Shown in pieces: positions 33,893 to 47,029 of a stretch of 64,000 nucleotides of DNA. Origin of the DNA: Marisa cornuarietis (lineage: Eukaryota > Mollusca > Gastropoda > Architaenioglossa > Ampullariidae). Each line of letters opens with the position of its first letter. Position 1 is the first letter of the stretch. Where the stretch lies: assembly GCA_004794655.1 (NCBI GenBank), contig SMMW01000149.1, forward strand, positions 2,170,001 to 2,234,000, read 5' to 3'. The notes under the pieces are model-generated. The model did not search any database and was not told where the DNA came from. It saw nothing but the letters and a program-made list of their open reading frames with translations. A program made the translations under genes and the position numbers.

Positions 33893-36800
33893 TTAACAAA
33901 AATCTTTAATCTGACACTTCTTATGCCGCGAGTACCACACCTTGATCTTATGATCATCCCCAACAGTAACCAGCATTTCTTCGTCACATGGGTTAAAGGC
34001 AACAGTGTTGACAACATCGTCATGTGGAAAGCGGTTGAGACAAATGCCATAATGTCGATCCCATAAATAGCCCTGTTTATCATCGGACCCACTGCAAAGA
34101 CACAAACAAAAAGAAGAGAGTACTGAACAGAAAATCACTTACAAGCTATTTGACTCTAATGAATGTAGTCAGAGTTGGTTTTCCTCTTACTGAATGCTCT
34201 GCTTCTGAACTAGTTTGAGAATATTTTTGCCCTTAGGGTGAGGTACAATTCACCACTGCAATTTGTTTTACACTCTTAACATATTGCATCACCTCTAAAT
34301 GAAGCATGAATAAACTCTAAAGTTCTGCCCAAGGATGATGCTAGAATCATCATTATAAATGTCTGTCCTAGGTAAAGTTCTGCCCAAGGATGATGCTAGA
34401 ATATCATCATTATAAATGTCTGTCCTAGATAATGAATCAAGAACAGCTGTTGCAAATTTTTGTCCATAGTGTGATGTATGTTGTTAATCCCCTATACCTC
34501 AGGTTCTCTTCAAACCAACTACATATCAAGTTTTGGCACCAACCTAGCCACATAATGCTTGCTGACATCCAAAAACAGGAATGCACAATTATACTCCTTA
34601 GTGAAGGCCTTGTGTGACCTGAAGACCAAACCCACTTCAAGAAATGCTGAAAGGTCGATGACATGGATCTCGATTTCCTGTGCAATTGACAAAGGTCTTC
34701 GGACGTTTGTGCTTTTCACCAAGGGTTGTGTCCATGGACGAGTGTTCACATACAGATACCTGAAAATCAATGATTATCACAATTTAAGAGTGACCAGGAC
34801 TTACAGCTGCCAATGTAATGAGCTGTATGATAATATGCAGTAAGAATTATTTTAAAAAGTAGATACTGTGACAACAGTCTCCAATGGGTCCTTGCACGCA
34901 ATTACTGTTAAACATGAGAATTTGTTTTTGCAGATGTGTTAAACTTTATAAAAATTATTCACATAATTATTGTGATCATTTTTCTTTTCTTTAATTTCCT
35001 AATCATTTTTAGTTGAAATGAAATATACAAGAAGGAAATAAATAACTTAAGCCATGCTTGCTGTTGGGATTTTCTTTTGTCAAAGAAATTTTCAAGCTCC
35101 AAGTACCTCTGATCAGGAGAAAGAGCCATGTCTATGATGCGTCCATGCATGTCAATAACATGATCAATAATGTCGTCTGGCTTCTCAGCTAGTCTTTCCA
35201 GCTGTTGTGGTGCTGCACCAGCGGTCCTCGCAGGGAACTGATAATTCCATGCTATCTCAACATCCTTTAGATGCATGTGCTTGATACCAACAGCATGAGG
35301 AACATGCATGTCCACACCCATGCTGAAAATAAGCAGCCTGTCTTCAGGTGAGCCTATCCTCATTCTGTCACCTGCACCACCAGTGGCAGTGTCTAACTTA
35401 CATTGTATGTCTGACATGGAGATGCAACAATCACTGGCTTCACTTTTACCACTGGAGTTATCTCTACAATGGGTGATGCTGTGTGTGAACTGTCCCAAGC
35501 TTTTTGCTTCACCTGAAGTGGTAACATGAGGAAATCTGTCATCACAGGAATTGTTCAGATGGTCAGCTAATATAAAAATGGAGATGAAGCTACCACTTGA
35601 ATTTCTGAAATGGTACAAATCCACATTTTCTTCTATTATTTTGCATTCTTGAGAAACCTGTAACATGAAAATGGAAAGGGGGTGACTTCAAATATAAAAA
35701 AATAAATATCTTGAACCAAAAACTGTAGGATTATTGGAAAACAACCAAGAAAAATCAATTGCTTAAACCTTGTAAGACATCCACGCCACACACGAAGCAA
35801 ATAGATGGTAACTCTCAAGTCACCTTGTTTATTTTAACAGATGAAATGGACGTGAGCAGGCCAACTTCCTTCAGGCCACCTGATAAGAAGTAGCTGTCAT
35901 CGTACCATGCACCATTGACACAATACGGGTCACTTGTGAATGTGGCACGAATGCAATGATCTGTATTAAAATATAAAAAAGGCAAGATAACAAGACCCTC
36001 GTAATAATTCAACTCTGGCAGAAGAGGTAATTGTAGCAGATCATCTACATCTTCAGATGAAAAATGTTGACTAGTCTTTTATCCCTTAACCTTGTCATTC
36101 TGGACTTCATTCACATACACCTAGAGTTGTAACATTTTGCAGATGGCACCAATCAATTTAACACCATACTTGACAAAAGAATCAACCTCCTTTTGGTGTT
36201 TGTGGTGCTGTGCACTCCTGTTTCTATTGGACAAAGCATGGATTTCTCTCAGCCAGACAGTAAATGCTTAGACCGTTATTGTACTACAGAGCTGTCAGGC
36301 ACTGGGCACTGAAAGAAAGGCTGCAGTTGGGAGTACATCTTATGTAAGAGGTAAACAGGCTTTTTCTTTTTGGGTGGGGTTGTTAAAATTAAATGTGACA
36401 AGAACTCAAACTGCAAATGAAATCTACATTTTATGTTCATACGAATCCTCAAAATATGCAGTCAATTTATAAGTAAGAATAAAAGTGGATTTATAGTTTA
36501 CGTTCAAGGTCCACAATAGCAATCTCCCCAGAACTGAGGGTAGGTCCAGAAACCAGTAGCAATGTATCAGATTTGTTGAATTTGGGGCATCTAGTGCGCT
36601 GCCAGCCAAATCTGCTCATGTTCAACGAGAATTTTAGCGTGCATGATTTCCCAACATTCCAGACCTGTATAATAAACCAAGCATTTGAAAATCAAAAGTG
36701 TGTATTAATAATAATATATAACAACTTCTACAGTGCAGTATCAACAATATTATGTAAGTGTGCTCAAAGTGTATTTAATAATACCTGATCTGAAAACAAA

Positions 36801-39620
36801 TAAAAAAATAAATAAATTGAAGATAATGGACATGTGAATGAACATAGAAAATTGATAATTGACCACTACAGAAAAGTTAAGTGAGCAAAACAACACAAAA
36901 GAAATATGCCAAAAAAATTTTATAATAAGTGCTCATGGTATACTTAAGTACAATGTATCATATGGTCAGATCTCACACTATTATATTTCTGAAACTGAAA
37001 TATAAAAATAATCTCTTACATTAAATATTACCAAAAGCTGATAAATAGTCTAAAGCAACAGCAAGCAACCCAATAAACCAAACCCCATTTCTTTTTCCGT
37101 GTCAATGAACATACCAACAACATGAATGATTTTATCAAAGACGTCAAAAAAGACCAGAAACCTTTACAAACCAACTAGGTAGGAGAGGAGTATTTTTAGC
37201 CTGATAATGCTCTCAATGATAGCATTTTATAGTTGTGGGAATAGTATGTTTGACTTTGGGACAGAAAATGGGGCGTATGGGCTACCAGGTGGGGTTAGCA
37301 CCTCTGGTGGGTTGGGCATGTGTCTATGTATCTACAATAGGGTATCCCACCCATCTGTGGTTCCTGTCTGGTACATTGCTCTCACCCGTACCTCCAAAAA
37401 GTTGCCAGCATGTGGTGATGGTACACCTGGTAAACTGCTTTGACAGGCTGGCCAAACCAAGTGAGCATAGACAACAGCTCTCCACCCTCAATGAGTTAAG
37501 GAATACCCATCCTTAGTGCATGCGAAGACAGTCCCGGTAGTCAGGGTGGAGGAGGCCACCAAAGGCCCAATGGCCAGGAAGTCAGGGCAGCAGAGGGGGT
37601 GCCACAGGGGTCATCTCACCTACCATGTGTGTCATCTTCATTGATGAGCTTCCTGACAATCTCACAGGATGTGTCTATAAAGCCCTCCACAATGACAACC
37701 AGGCAGTCTGGACTCCATCCAAACATCACACCAGTAGCCTACAGAATGGAGGTAGCCCTAAACAACATCTGAAGCTAGGCAAATAAATGGCTTATAACAA
37801 TCAACAAAGTCCACAGTGAGGCAGAGGCAGTGTGGATGACATGGACCCAACTGAAGGACGCCCAGAAGGTTGCGGCCCTATGCTCCACTGGGGGCAAACA
37901 GGATTTAGAAGAAGAAAACCATCCACAGAACCAAAACAGAAGCTACATGTTTTCCCCCTCTCCCCTAGCCAAAGAACATACCTGAACAAGCTGGGGATGT
38001 CCCACACTAACCAATGCTCCTGTGGTACAGGGAGTCAACCCCTAGAGCACATGCTACAGATATGTTCAAGTTCTGATGACCTACAAGGTGCTACCTGACT
38101 GAGGCAATGGAGCTAAGGGGAAAAACTCTGGGGACCAGCAGACTTGCAAATGATGACTGCAGCCTTCATTGCAGCTAGTGGACTGACGGTGCCATGCATG
38201 GCAAGAATGGACAGCAGAAGCCAGGTCAAGGCTTGTTCAGACCAGAGACTGAAAATCTCCCTGTGTCCACTCAACATTAATGGGTAGCTGACAGAAGGTA
38301 AAAGCTCTTGCATGGCCACCCCTCCCGGTTCCGTCTAGTTCGCTCTTTAAAAGAAGAACGGAGCTGCTTTGTTGTGTAACCACTGTCACTCATTTTAGCG
38401 GAACAAGGCGGCGCTAGCTATCTAGCCTTATCTTATACTACTCTAAAGATAAGAGCATTTAACGGACCTAAGTACTTTCCCGCTCTGGTTCATCTCTGAC
38501 CAACTGGATGCAACCTTGTCCTTGGTAGATGAAGTGGCAAACTTCACAAGGAAAGAAGAGCAGGACAAGTAGTTGGTAATGCAAACATGTTAGAAAGCAG
38601 GAGACTTAATCGCACTGCGCAGACCGGACGCTACTTATCCAAGAAACCGCAGAAAGGAGGTAGCTGACACACACCTTAACTGCGTGAAGCCAGGCAAAAA
38701 ATTGGATGAGTGCTCAAGGGCATGTCAGGTGGGAATGGGGAAGTGAGCTGAATTTGTGTCCCTACCGTTCAGTGGTTGTTAAACTGGAACAGGATTGGAC
38801 AGCTGGATTTGAGGTAGCTAGAGGGTGATCTTCATATAGTCATGTCATCTGGTACAGTACCAAAAGAAGAAACAAATGTCCGAGCATGAACTTTAACACC
38901 CATATAATACTGACCATAATATGTCTATCTTTCGAGGTAGTAGCAAACATCCTCCCATTGTGTGAGAAGCTAATATGCAGCACTTCATCTGTGTGACCTA
39001 GCAGTTCTTCATGTAGTACTTCAGGTGTCCGGTCACAAAGCCGCTGGTACTCAATACGCCATGACGTTGCTCCTGGAAGCAGTGGAGCTGATCGTGGTAC
39101 CTGTGAATATAGATCTAGGAGGTCTTTAAACCAAAACTAAAACTAATTAAAGCTTTTGCCTAAATTTGACCCACAATTAATGAGCATTCATATATGGTGC
39201 CGGACGCAAGCCAAATGCTTCTCTCACCCCTTTCTTTCTCAATTTTAGTTGCATAATGAATGTTGTTTCTTTGCTGACCCATAGATGACAGTAAGAGACA
39301 AAGCTACTTAATGGCCCAAAAACTTGTTATTTGGCTACAGCACATGAACTGCTTAACTGTATAAGAATGCAAAGTAATGTAGCCTTATACTAGTTTTTCT
39401 ACTTTAAATTTCAAAGACTGTGCAGAAATACCTTGAATTGGTGAATGAATATGTTTTTCCACAAAAACTCATCAGAAACAATCCTTCTGAAATGTGAGCA
39501 GACACGAGCCAGTCGTCCCAAACATTTGGCAGAGAGATGCGAAAAAATTTCAAGCAAAAGACTGTCTGGAAGATTGCACAGTTTTAAGCGTGTGTCCAGT
39601 GTATGGAATTCTGCAGCCAT
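33893..39620 (-). CDS. FBXW5: FBXW5-like F-box/WD40 protein, tandem copy A
   Basis: Seven coding exons, all GT-AG, intron phases 0,0,1,0,2,2: 39,620-39,432; 39,100-38,915; 36,664-36,502; 35,960-35,824; 35,657-35,107; 34,759-34,544; 34,091-33,893. The product is 546 aa, close to vertebrate FBXW5 (about 566). FBXW5 is a substrate receptor for SCF and CUL4-DDB1 ubiquitin ligases. The F-box is in exon 1 (LPDSLLLEIFSHLSAKCLGR), the first WD repeats in exons 2-3 (VLHISFSHNGRMFATTSKD), the GAWYDDSYFLSG motif in exon 4, the family signature IDMHGRIIDMALSPDQR at the end of exon 5, LFLDVSKHYVAR in exon 6 and the last WD repeats in exon 7 (QGYLWDRHYGICLNRF, DDHKIKVWYS). Exon 3 is 15 nt shorter than in copies B and C, and exon 5 is the shortest (551 nt). 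An in-frame Met 42 nt upstream (39,662) is an alternative start. Intron 2 holds a LINE remnant and intron 6 a small tandem duplication. Confidence 0.9.
34319..34430. repeat. tandem duplication of a 55/57-bp unit
   Basis: Two adjacent copies of AAAGTTCTGCCCAAGGATGA... ending TGTCTGTCCTAG, differing by a 2-bp insertion and one substitution. It lies in intron 6 of copy A. Near-identity implies a recent duplication. Confidence 0.9.
37200..38330 (+). mobile_element. decayed non-LTR retrotransposon in intron 2 of FBXW5 copy A
   Basis: On the plus strand, opposite to the host gene, broken frames give a VIFIDELPDNLTGC segment followed by an ALHNDNQAVW stretch (a ruined YADDLAVW-type reverse transcriptase box). 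About 250 bp later comes LSPSQRTYLNKLGMSHTNQC then CGTGSQPLEHMLQIC, the C-terminal zinc-knuckle-like region after an RNase H-type domain in Jockey/I-type elements. Many stops and frameshifts. Different family from the RTE and L2-like elements elsewhere in the window. Confidence 0.6.
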
Positions 39621-39662
39621 GATCTTGCCCTTCAAAGTTCCTACCGTCAACATACATAACAT

Positions 39663-41350
39663 ACATATATATCATAGTATGAACACCATGTCTTACCTAT
39701 GCTTTTATGACAATATTGAACATTTGCTTCACCTAGAATATATTATACCCTTTAGCATTCAAATTTTACAATAATATAATGCATTACGATTTTCTTTTAC
39801 TCAGCTGCCCTTTCAACATTACATAGCCGAATTGTGAAAAAATGTGCAAACGAAATAGGCCTACATTACGTAGTGTGAATCTTCACATGTAATGGCTTTC
39901 TCCAAGCACCTAAAAAAAACAACAAAAAAAAACTCTTTTAATCTTTTGCTTAGTGGTGTGTAAAAATGTACTTCTATCCCATTTGTTAAATAACGGAAAT
40001 TTTTGTGAGATTGGTAACCTTTGTCCGGTCTAATCTATGTTAAATAACTTTGACCCTGGGCTGTTTACACAAAGTTCACATGAAACTGCATCAGTGCATG
40101 ACGTCCAGGCCCAATTTTGCTACACGATTATAATTGTAAATTATATAAAATAAAAGCAGACGATGCTTGTGCGTAGCCTCCTGCATAAAAAGAACGTCAG
40201 AAACTGACAAAATATAAAGATAACTGCCAATGTGATATCGAAATCAAAAGTTATTTATTGCGCTAGCGATCACACTGGCACGTTTACCGTTTTCTGCTAA
40301 ACTCACAAATAACACAAAGAACAGACACTTACACGTCGGACTTGAAAATTTCGTCTGAAAGGCATCTCAATGCAGCAGCTGCACATTCACGAAACTGCGT
40401 TCTCTTTAGGAAATAATAACATTGTACTTCGTAACCTTTTGCATACACTTGCTGCAGACACTGAAGAGTTCCACAGCCAGGTACGCGCATGTGCCGTACA
40501 AATATTTTCGTCAATGTGCGAAATGAAAGTCTCTTTATCTTTCTAGAGAAGATACAGACTCTGCATACTTTTTTTTTTAAGAACTACAGTCTCAATATTA
40601 AACTATCATTTGAATGGAACTGTATGAGAGAGAGAGAGTGTGTGTGAACGAAAATATATCCGCATTCAATGGGTTAGACGTTTATGATGATGACGAAGTC
40701 TGTCGGACAATATGTTCTAGTACGTTGTTCTTGTAGGTATTATGACTAAAAAATCAAGCAATTTTTTTAAACCTCACCTAAATGAATAAATAATTATGGT
40801 CAATAACTGTTATGTCCTTGTGCTACTACCCAAAATTATTATTTAAAAAAAAAAAAGGACGGTGATCTGTACCACGAACTTGTCTGTACGGTGGATCGAG
40901 TACAGTGTTGAAGGTGTGTGTGGCATGCTTGTTTGCGACCCGTATGAAGTATTGTTTTATTGTGCCTTTGAGTTCCAACTATCATTAGATTCAATACATG
41001 GCTCTCATACTCCAAACATCCTTTCTTCCAAAATAACATGATAGTTATTTCTGTTGTCTTAGATTTTATTCCACACTTTGCATTAATTCTGGAACAAAAT
41101 CTCTGTCAAATCATGGACATCATACATTTTATTTGTTTCGCAAATTTCGAATACTTGACTTCCGACTAAAGAAGTTCTGTTAATAATATTGGTGCATCAT
41201 GTTTAAGTGTGCATGCAGTAGAACCTGTAACAAATGCCAACAGATCATAGCTGACAAATTTATTTCAACAGTTGATGTATCATTGTCAGAAGGTAAAAAA
41301 AACTCATCCAGCTATTGTACCTCCATAATAAGATCAAATTCTTAAATGAG
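39663..41350. other. spacer between FBXW5 copies A and B
   Basis: This 1.7-kb AT-rich spacer must contain the 3' UTR of copy B and the promoter of copy A. No conserved element could be singled out. The minus-strand frame 40,514-40,329 is unrecognised. Confidence 0.5.
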
Positions 41351-44300
41351 TCAGTTTGCTTTCTGGCGAACTGCTCTTCGTGACCGCCACACCTTGATTT
41401 GAAAGTCATCACCAACAGTAACTAGCATCTCCTCATTGTGTGGATGGAAGGCCACACAGCTGACAACATCTGAGTGGAGGAAGCTACCAAGAAATATGTT
41501 ATAATGACGATCCCACAGGTAGCCCTGGTTGTTTTCAGCACCACTGTTTAAACAAAGTAACAAAAAAGTATCACGCAAATGTAACTTTTGAGAAACATTC
41601 TGTATGCTGCCCAAAAAAGATGTTCATGAAATATTATACAATTGTTCGTTAATAAAATACGGCGAGGCTCAAAAGCCTGGAACTGGTGCATGGTCACCCT
41701 AGCAGGTCCTGACACCTATCAACTAAGCTGTTAGAATTTTACAAGTATTTTATTTGACAGCAGGGTGCATTTACCCCTGGTATTCATCAGGGAAGGTAAA
41801 GGTGGTGCTCTACCTACCACATGGTGAACCAATTACATTTGGAAACTATAGGCCATTGGATTCTTTACGCATTTTTAAAAATCAAGAAACATGTATTCAA
41901 ATGAAATTACTAAAAAAATTATTAGGAAAAGGCATATATATTTTAATGGCTGTTTCCAGTTTTCACAGCTTTAGTGGTTGTTATCATGACAGTGCCACTA
42001 CTATCACCATGGACAGTTATGTGTCTTTCCCATTATCAGTTGAAAGTTTTGTGTATATATGTGACTGCCTTTATTGTTCCTTGGTCCTAATTCATGAAAT
42101 GACTAACAAGTTAGATGTATGCAGGAATCTGAGTAGTCATTTCAGGATGATGAGGTTAAAGACTTTTTGTATTTTTAGCGCACCTTGCAACATAATGCTT
42201 GCTGACATCCAAGAAGACGAAGAAACACTGATGGTTGGGAGAAAAAGCTTTATGTGAACTAAACACAAAGCCTACTTCCTGCAAAGAGTCAAGGTCAAGA
42301 ACACGAACTTCCATATTTTTTGACAATGGTGGTGGTTCCATTACATCTGTAATGACATACTCTTTTGGCCATTTTCGAATGTTGAAAAACAGAAACCTGC
42401 AAAATATCAAAAGCTAAACTGAATATTTCATGAAGCTGCGGTGTTGTAATTAAAATTATTACCACTGAGATAGCGCTATTATCATATATCACTTGTAAGA
42501 CAACAATTCACATTTTTCAGCTGCTGTCAAAACTTTTCAACTTCTTACCTATGATCTGGAGACAATGCCATGCCTACAACACGTCCATGTACGTTGATCA
42601 TATGATCCATGGCATCAATTTGATGGTTTATGGCCACATCATCATTCATATCTGGCTGATACTGAGCACCATCTGATCGTTCAACCCATGCATCACCTGC
42701 TGACATGCTGTCTTTAATTTTCTCCATCTGTAACCGTTTAATGCCTATCACATGTGGTGCATATGTGTCTAAGCTCATAGAACATACCAACAGCTTGCCT
42801 TCATGGGTAGAAATTTGCATGGCTGAAGTTCTTCCTGTTTGCTTCCAGTCTGATGCACTTTCAAATGATTCTACGTGCTCACATGAAAGAGACTGCATAG
42901 AAGACAGTGCAAATTTTGGCACCAAGGCAGCTTGCTGACCACCACTACTATGGTCATTTGATTTTTTTTCAAATCCCATGCCTAGTGTGGTGTCACAGAA
43001 CTCCCCTTCCAAAGTTAGAGGCCACCCTTTATCACAGCCACTTTCAACAGAGTCACTTTTGTAGTCACCCCAGCACCCACTGGCACCCACTCTATGCTCA
43101 CTCAAGCTGTCACGGTCAAAAGTTTCTCCTCCTTCAGGGGCACAACTGGTGTAACTGAAAAACTGGTCTGCACCATTTTGTGACTGATAGTGAACGCCTG
43201 CAGTGTGTCGACTCGGATCACATTCAGCAGGGGTCAACAAGGACAGTTGAGGGGAAGAACAGTCAGCCAACAACATGGTGCGAATGCAGCCACTGCTTAC
43301 ATTCTGAAAGTGATACAGGCAACTTGCCATGCCAGCTGTTTTTAATGAAGAAATCCCACTTACCTGCATCAAAGTGTTAAATGTTATAATATTAATTATA
43401 TAAATCATACATGCCAAAAGGATACATTAAAAACACTCATAACTTGTGCCCCCCCAAAAAAAAATTAAGAACGTGAATACTTTTAAGATGGGAATTGAAA
43501 TGCATTTCTAATCTAGGGCTAACTAGGTTCTAACATTGATATTCTATATATATATATATCTCCATAACAACAACCTCTTTAAATTCAATTATTTGTGTTA
43601 ACTTCAAGAACAGATCTAGCATACAGACTCACCAATACTACGAAGTGTCATTTGTGTTGTTGTTGCTGAACTTATATTGTCTGTACCAACACTACAAACA
43701 GAAAGAGGAGGTAAAGATATCTGACCTTGTTTAACCAAATAGATGAAACAGATGTATCATTTCCAGTCTGTTGAATGGTTCCTGACAGAAAGTGATTGTC
43801 ATCATACCATGCACCATAGAGGTCCAAAGGGTCATTCTCCACAAGGGAGACAAGTTCCAAGCCTGGACACATAATCACATTATTTCAAGATTAATGCAGT
43901 AATCTAAATGACTTACACTTCTAATTTAAGTTCAAAACTCACATGCTTGAAATTCATCAGGGGGTAACATGTTGTTTCGAAGGGGTGGTAGGCGTATAAA
44001 GAAAAAAAAGGTAAAGGTCATCCCCTAATCTTTTCAGGCCAATTATTTTTTTGGGGGGTGAGGTGTTACAGACCTCACATTTCTAGGGGCCAGCTTTATG
44101 TGAGGGAGGTGCCCATCTCTCCCTCGCTGCCTTACTTTCCCCAACCCTCTATGGAGTCAGGTCTCCATTCCCGCCAGCTGGATCGACAGGGGGAGGTTTG
44201 CTGCGCTAATCGGGCATTGAACCAGCACTCTATCCGCTTCCCACAAAGTGAGGGTATGCATCTGCCAGAAGCATTACAATGGGGGCAGGTGAGCAGAAAA

Positions 44301-46364
44301 GGTTGCCCCCCAAATCTTACCTTCTTTTAAAGTTTACTGCTTTAGTGCAATTAAGATCCTTATTAAAAAAGATTTCTATTCTGTAATATTTGATTACTCT
44401 TAAGTTTCCTATTTTCATAAACATTAGGTAAACAGAAATTATTGGCTTCAGGGATCAAGGAGCAAACAGTAAGGATGCTGGAGAGCATCAAAAAATTGCA
44501 GATGAAGACTTCTTTCTTGAGTCGAGATCTGTTTCCAACTTAAGCAGTTAGGGTTTTTTCCCCCTGAGCATTAGTTTCCTACTCTTGCAGGGTCCATGGA
44601 AATCATCATAGTTCAACGCCACATCCAGTTACATGCTCACTTTGCAAATCAAAAACAGCAAGTTGGCCAAAGGCACTGAAGCTGCTACTGTGATAGCCTG
44701 AGACAAGTAGCTTGGTGTCAGACATGCTGAACTGTGAGAAGACAGTGTACACCCAGTGCAGCCTCTGGACTGTGTTGACACTCAATTGCAGCGAGCAAGG
44801 AATGTCTACCTTCCATACCTGGGTCAAAAAACGGTGGAGCTGTCAACTTCTTTTCAAAGTCTGTAAAAATGTGAAACATTGACATAAGAATTAATAATTT
44901 TATTCTGGAATTGCCCTTTGGGGATAAATAAAGTTGTATTGATAAACCCTTAATTTACAACAGAACATTCTTATAACATTGTAAGGCAGAGGAACAGATA
45001 GCAAGCCATTATGAAGAAATAATTAAAAATGTATGAAAAATGTTTTTTGTTCTCCAATATAACATTAATAAATTTATTAACTGCCCTATAGAGATATGTT
45101 AAACCTTACAATCCTATATTCAACTTTATTATTATCTGTTTATATTATCCATAATAATATTAATTTATAACATCTCATTGTCTCACACAATGGCTTATAC
45201 ATTCATGATTTTTCAAAAAGGTGTTTTGCAGATTACCTGTCACAAACCTACTATTTTTCTGTTTAAATCGTTTAGATGGAAGGAAATAGAAAAGGTGGGT
45301 GGATGGCGAAAGATTTGCCTGGGAGTGCACGGATGTGTGCATGGGCACAAGAGTGGGCGACAGCATCTCATGACGGCCACTTTTTCTTTGATGTAGCCGA
45401 ATCACTCAGAGACTCCTCTGCATAGTCAAGATTAGGTCTGAGAAAGAGTGATTTTTGCTCCTGCCTGTGTCCTTGATCAGCATGAGAGAAACCTGACACC
45501 TTGGTGTCCGTCATAAATTGGTTCGTCAGATCTTGCTGGACTTGGAGATCAGCTAGTGGCAACTATGAAAAGACTTGTGATGGTGTACTTTTATGTTGGA
45601 GATCCAACCCTGATGGCAGAGGCTTCAAAGAGAACCTTCTACACAAATGAACTGTAATGAAAATCTTTTATCATAAAAGAAAGATTCATTTTCATGTGTC
45701 TTAATGTATGTTTGGAAAGTAAGCTAATAATTTTTTCTCATTTTGCATTTGTTTCTTAAATTCATATATTTGCTAGTGTTATCTATCTCATCTGAAAGTA
45801 GTTGCAGAACTGCATATGAGACTACCCTATAAGCAGCAAAAAGGAAAACAAAAATGATTAGAACCTACATGATCTGTTTTATGACTCGAAGTTAAACAAT
45901 GGAGTGACTAAGAGTATTTGTTGTCCGAAGTTTTTTAAATGAATCAAGCAAGCAGGGAGCAACTGCTGACGGCATATTCTTCATCCCCCTATACTGCATT
46001 TTATGGATGTTTGCATGTTATGTTGTATACATCAGCGTGTGTGTGCGAGTGTGTGAGACATACATTTGTCATTGTTTTTAAGTGCCATTAACTTGTCTAT
46101 AGGGCTGGGATATGGCCCAATTAATATTATTGCATTTTGTTTCAAAATAAAAATCCACTTGAAATAATTAATTCACACCATAACTATTCCATCTTTGGAG
46201 CTGGTAGCAAACATGTGACCACTGTGTGAAAAGCTGACATGCAGCACCTCAGCTCTGTGACCTCTGAGCACTTGGCATAGTACAACAGGAGCTTGGTCAC
46301 TCAATCTCTGATACTCACTATGCCACGACACAGCTCCTGGAGGAAGTGGTGCTACAACCTGTAG

Positions 46365-46413
<49 letters not shown>

Positions 46414-47029
46414 AATAGCTCTTTTCAAAGAATCGATATTAGTCGATAACAATAGACACTTTAAATAAATCTATGACTCTAAAAACAGTGCTCTTTTACT
46501 ATATATATATAGAGGTCTGAATCTCCCTGAAAAAATATTACATAAGTAAACTAAAGAACAGTGAAAATAATTGACGAATGATGTTTAATAGAGTTTATAT
46601 CCTGAAGCAAATTTCATCTTTCAACTGTATCAATCAAAACTCTATATTTTTACTAATAGTGTTCAACTATCTGAAGGACTATCTACAGCTTAAAAAAAAA
46701 AAAAAAATACAAATCAGAAAATGTATTTTCAAATTTTAATATGTAATATTGATTTATGGGATATAGCTTCAACTCTGTATCACTGGTGCCTGAACTTTTA
46801 AAACAATTTACGGTTACGAACCTTTACAAAGAATAAGATAATGTACCTTATATTGTTTATAGAACATACGTTTCCAAATCATGTCATCTTGAACAATCTT
46901 GTGAAACCGTTGACTCACACACGCCAATCTTCCCAAGCAGTGAACGGGAAGATAGGTAATAATTTCCAACAAAATATTGTCAGGCAAGCTGGACAGACTA
47001 TGTAGCGATGCTGAGACTACTTCAGCCAT
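41351..47029 (-). CDS. FBXW5: FBXW5-like F-box/WD40 protein, tandem copy B
   Basis: Seven coding exons, GT-AG, same phases as copy A: 47,029-46,847; 46,358-46,179; 44,818-44,641; 43,862-43,726; 43,363-42,549; 42,396-42,184; 41,543-41,351. Product 632 aa. F-box SLPDNILLEIITYLPVHCLG, WD repeat VLHVSFSHSGHMFATSSKDG, exon 3 VYTVFSQFSMSDTKLLVSG, exon 4 LYGAWYDDNHFLSG, exon 5 end INVHGRVVGMALSPDHR, exon 6 FFVFLDVSKHYVAR, exon 7 GYLWDRHYNIFLGSF and DDFQIKVWRS. Exon 5 (815 nt) is longer than in copy A and encodes a Ser/Gly/Asp-rich, probably disordered insert. Exons 3, 4 and 6 have exactly the lengths of copy C (178, 137, 213 nt). Start at 47,029 (MAEVV) fits the family's short N-terminus. Intron 2 has a CA microsatellite next to the exon 2 acceptor, and intron 3 holds a SINE. 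Confidence 0.9.
44009..44260 (-). mobile_element. SINE family A copy in intron 3 of FBXW5 copy B
   Basis: AAAAAGGTAAAGGTCATCCC, GAGGTGTTACAGACC, CCAGCTTTATGTGAGG, CTCCCTCGCTGCCTTAC and CCCCAACCCTCTATGGAGTC follow the order in 25,001-25,277. The tRNA head (right end) is partly lost. Same orientation as the host gene. Confidence 0.75.
46365..46410. repeat. (CA)n microsatellite beside the exon 2 acceptor of copy B
   Basis: About 46 bp of CA repeats, starting only 7 bp from the exon 2 boundary at 46,358. On the transcript it is a (TG)n tract directly before the ...CTACAG acceptor. Confidence 0.95.

Noticed and set aside
35041..35106. Reading-through of FBXW5 copy A exon 5 beyond 35,107 (frame open to 34,959)
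   Set aside because: Copies B and C splice at the homologous SPDxR codon, and a GTACTT donor is present. The extension is low-complexity and unlike the family.
41754..42257. 167-codon plus-strand frame
   Set aside because: It overlaps FBXW5 copy B exon 6 in antisense and the rest is intron; no family resemblance.
45175..45562. Minus-strand open frames between exons 2 and 3 of FBXW5 copy B as an extra exon
   Set aside because: The WD repeat continues directly from exon 2 (...SSKDGIVM) to exon 3 (VWKVD...), as in copies A and C. An insert here would break it and no counterpart exists in the other copies.
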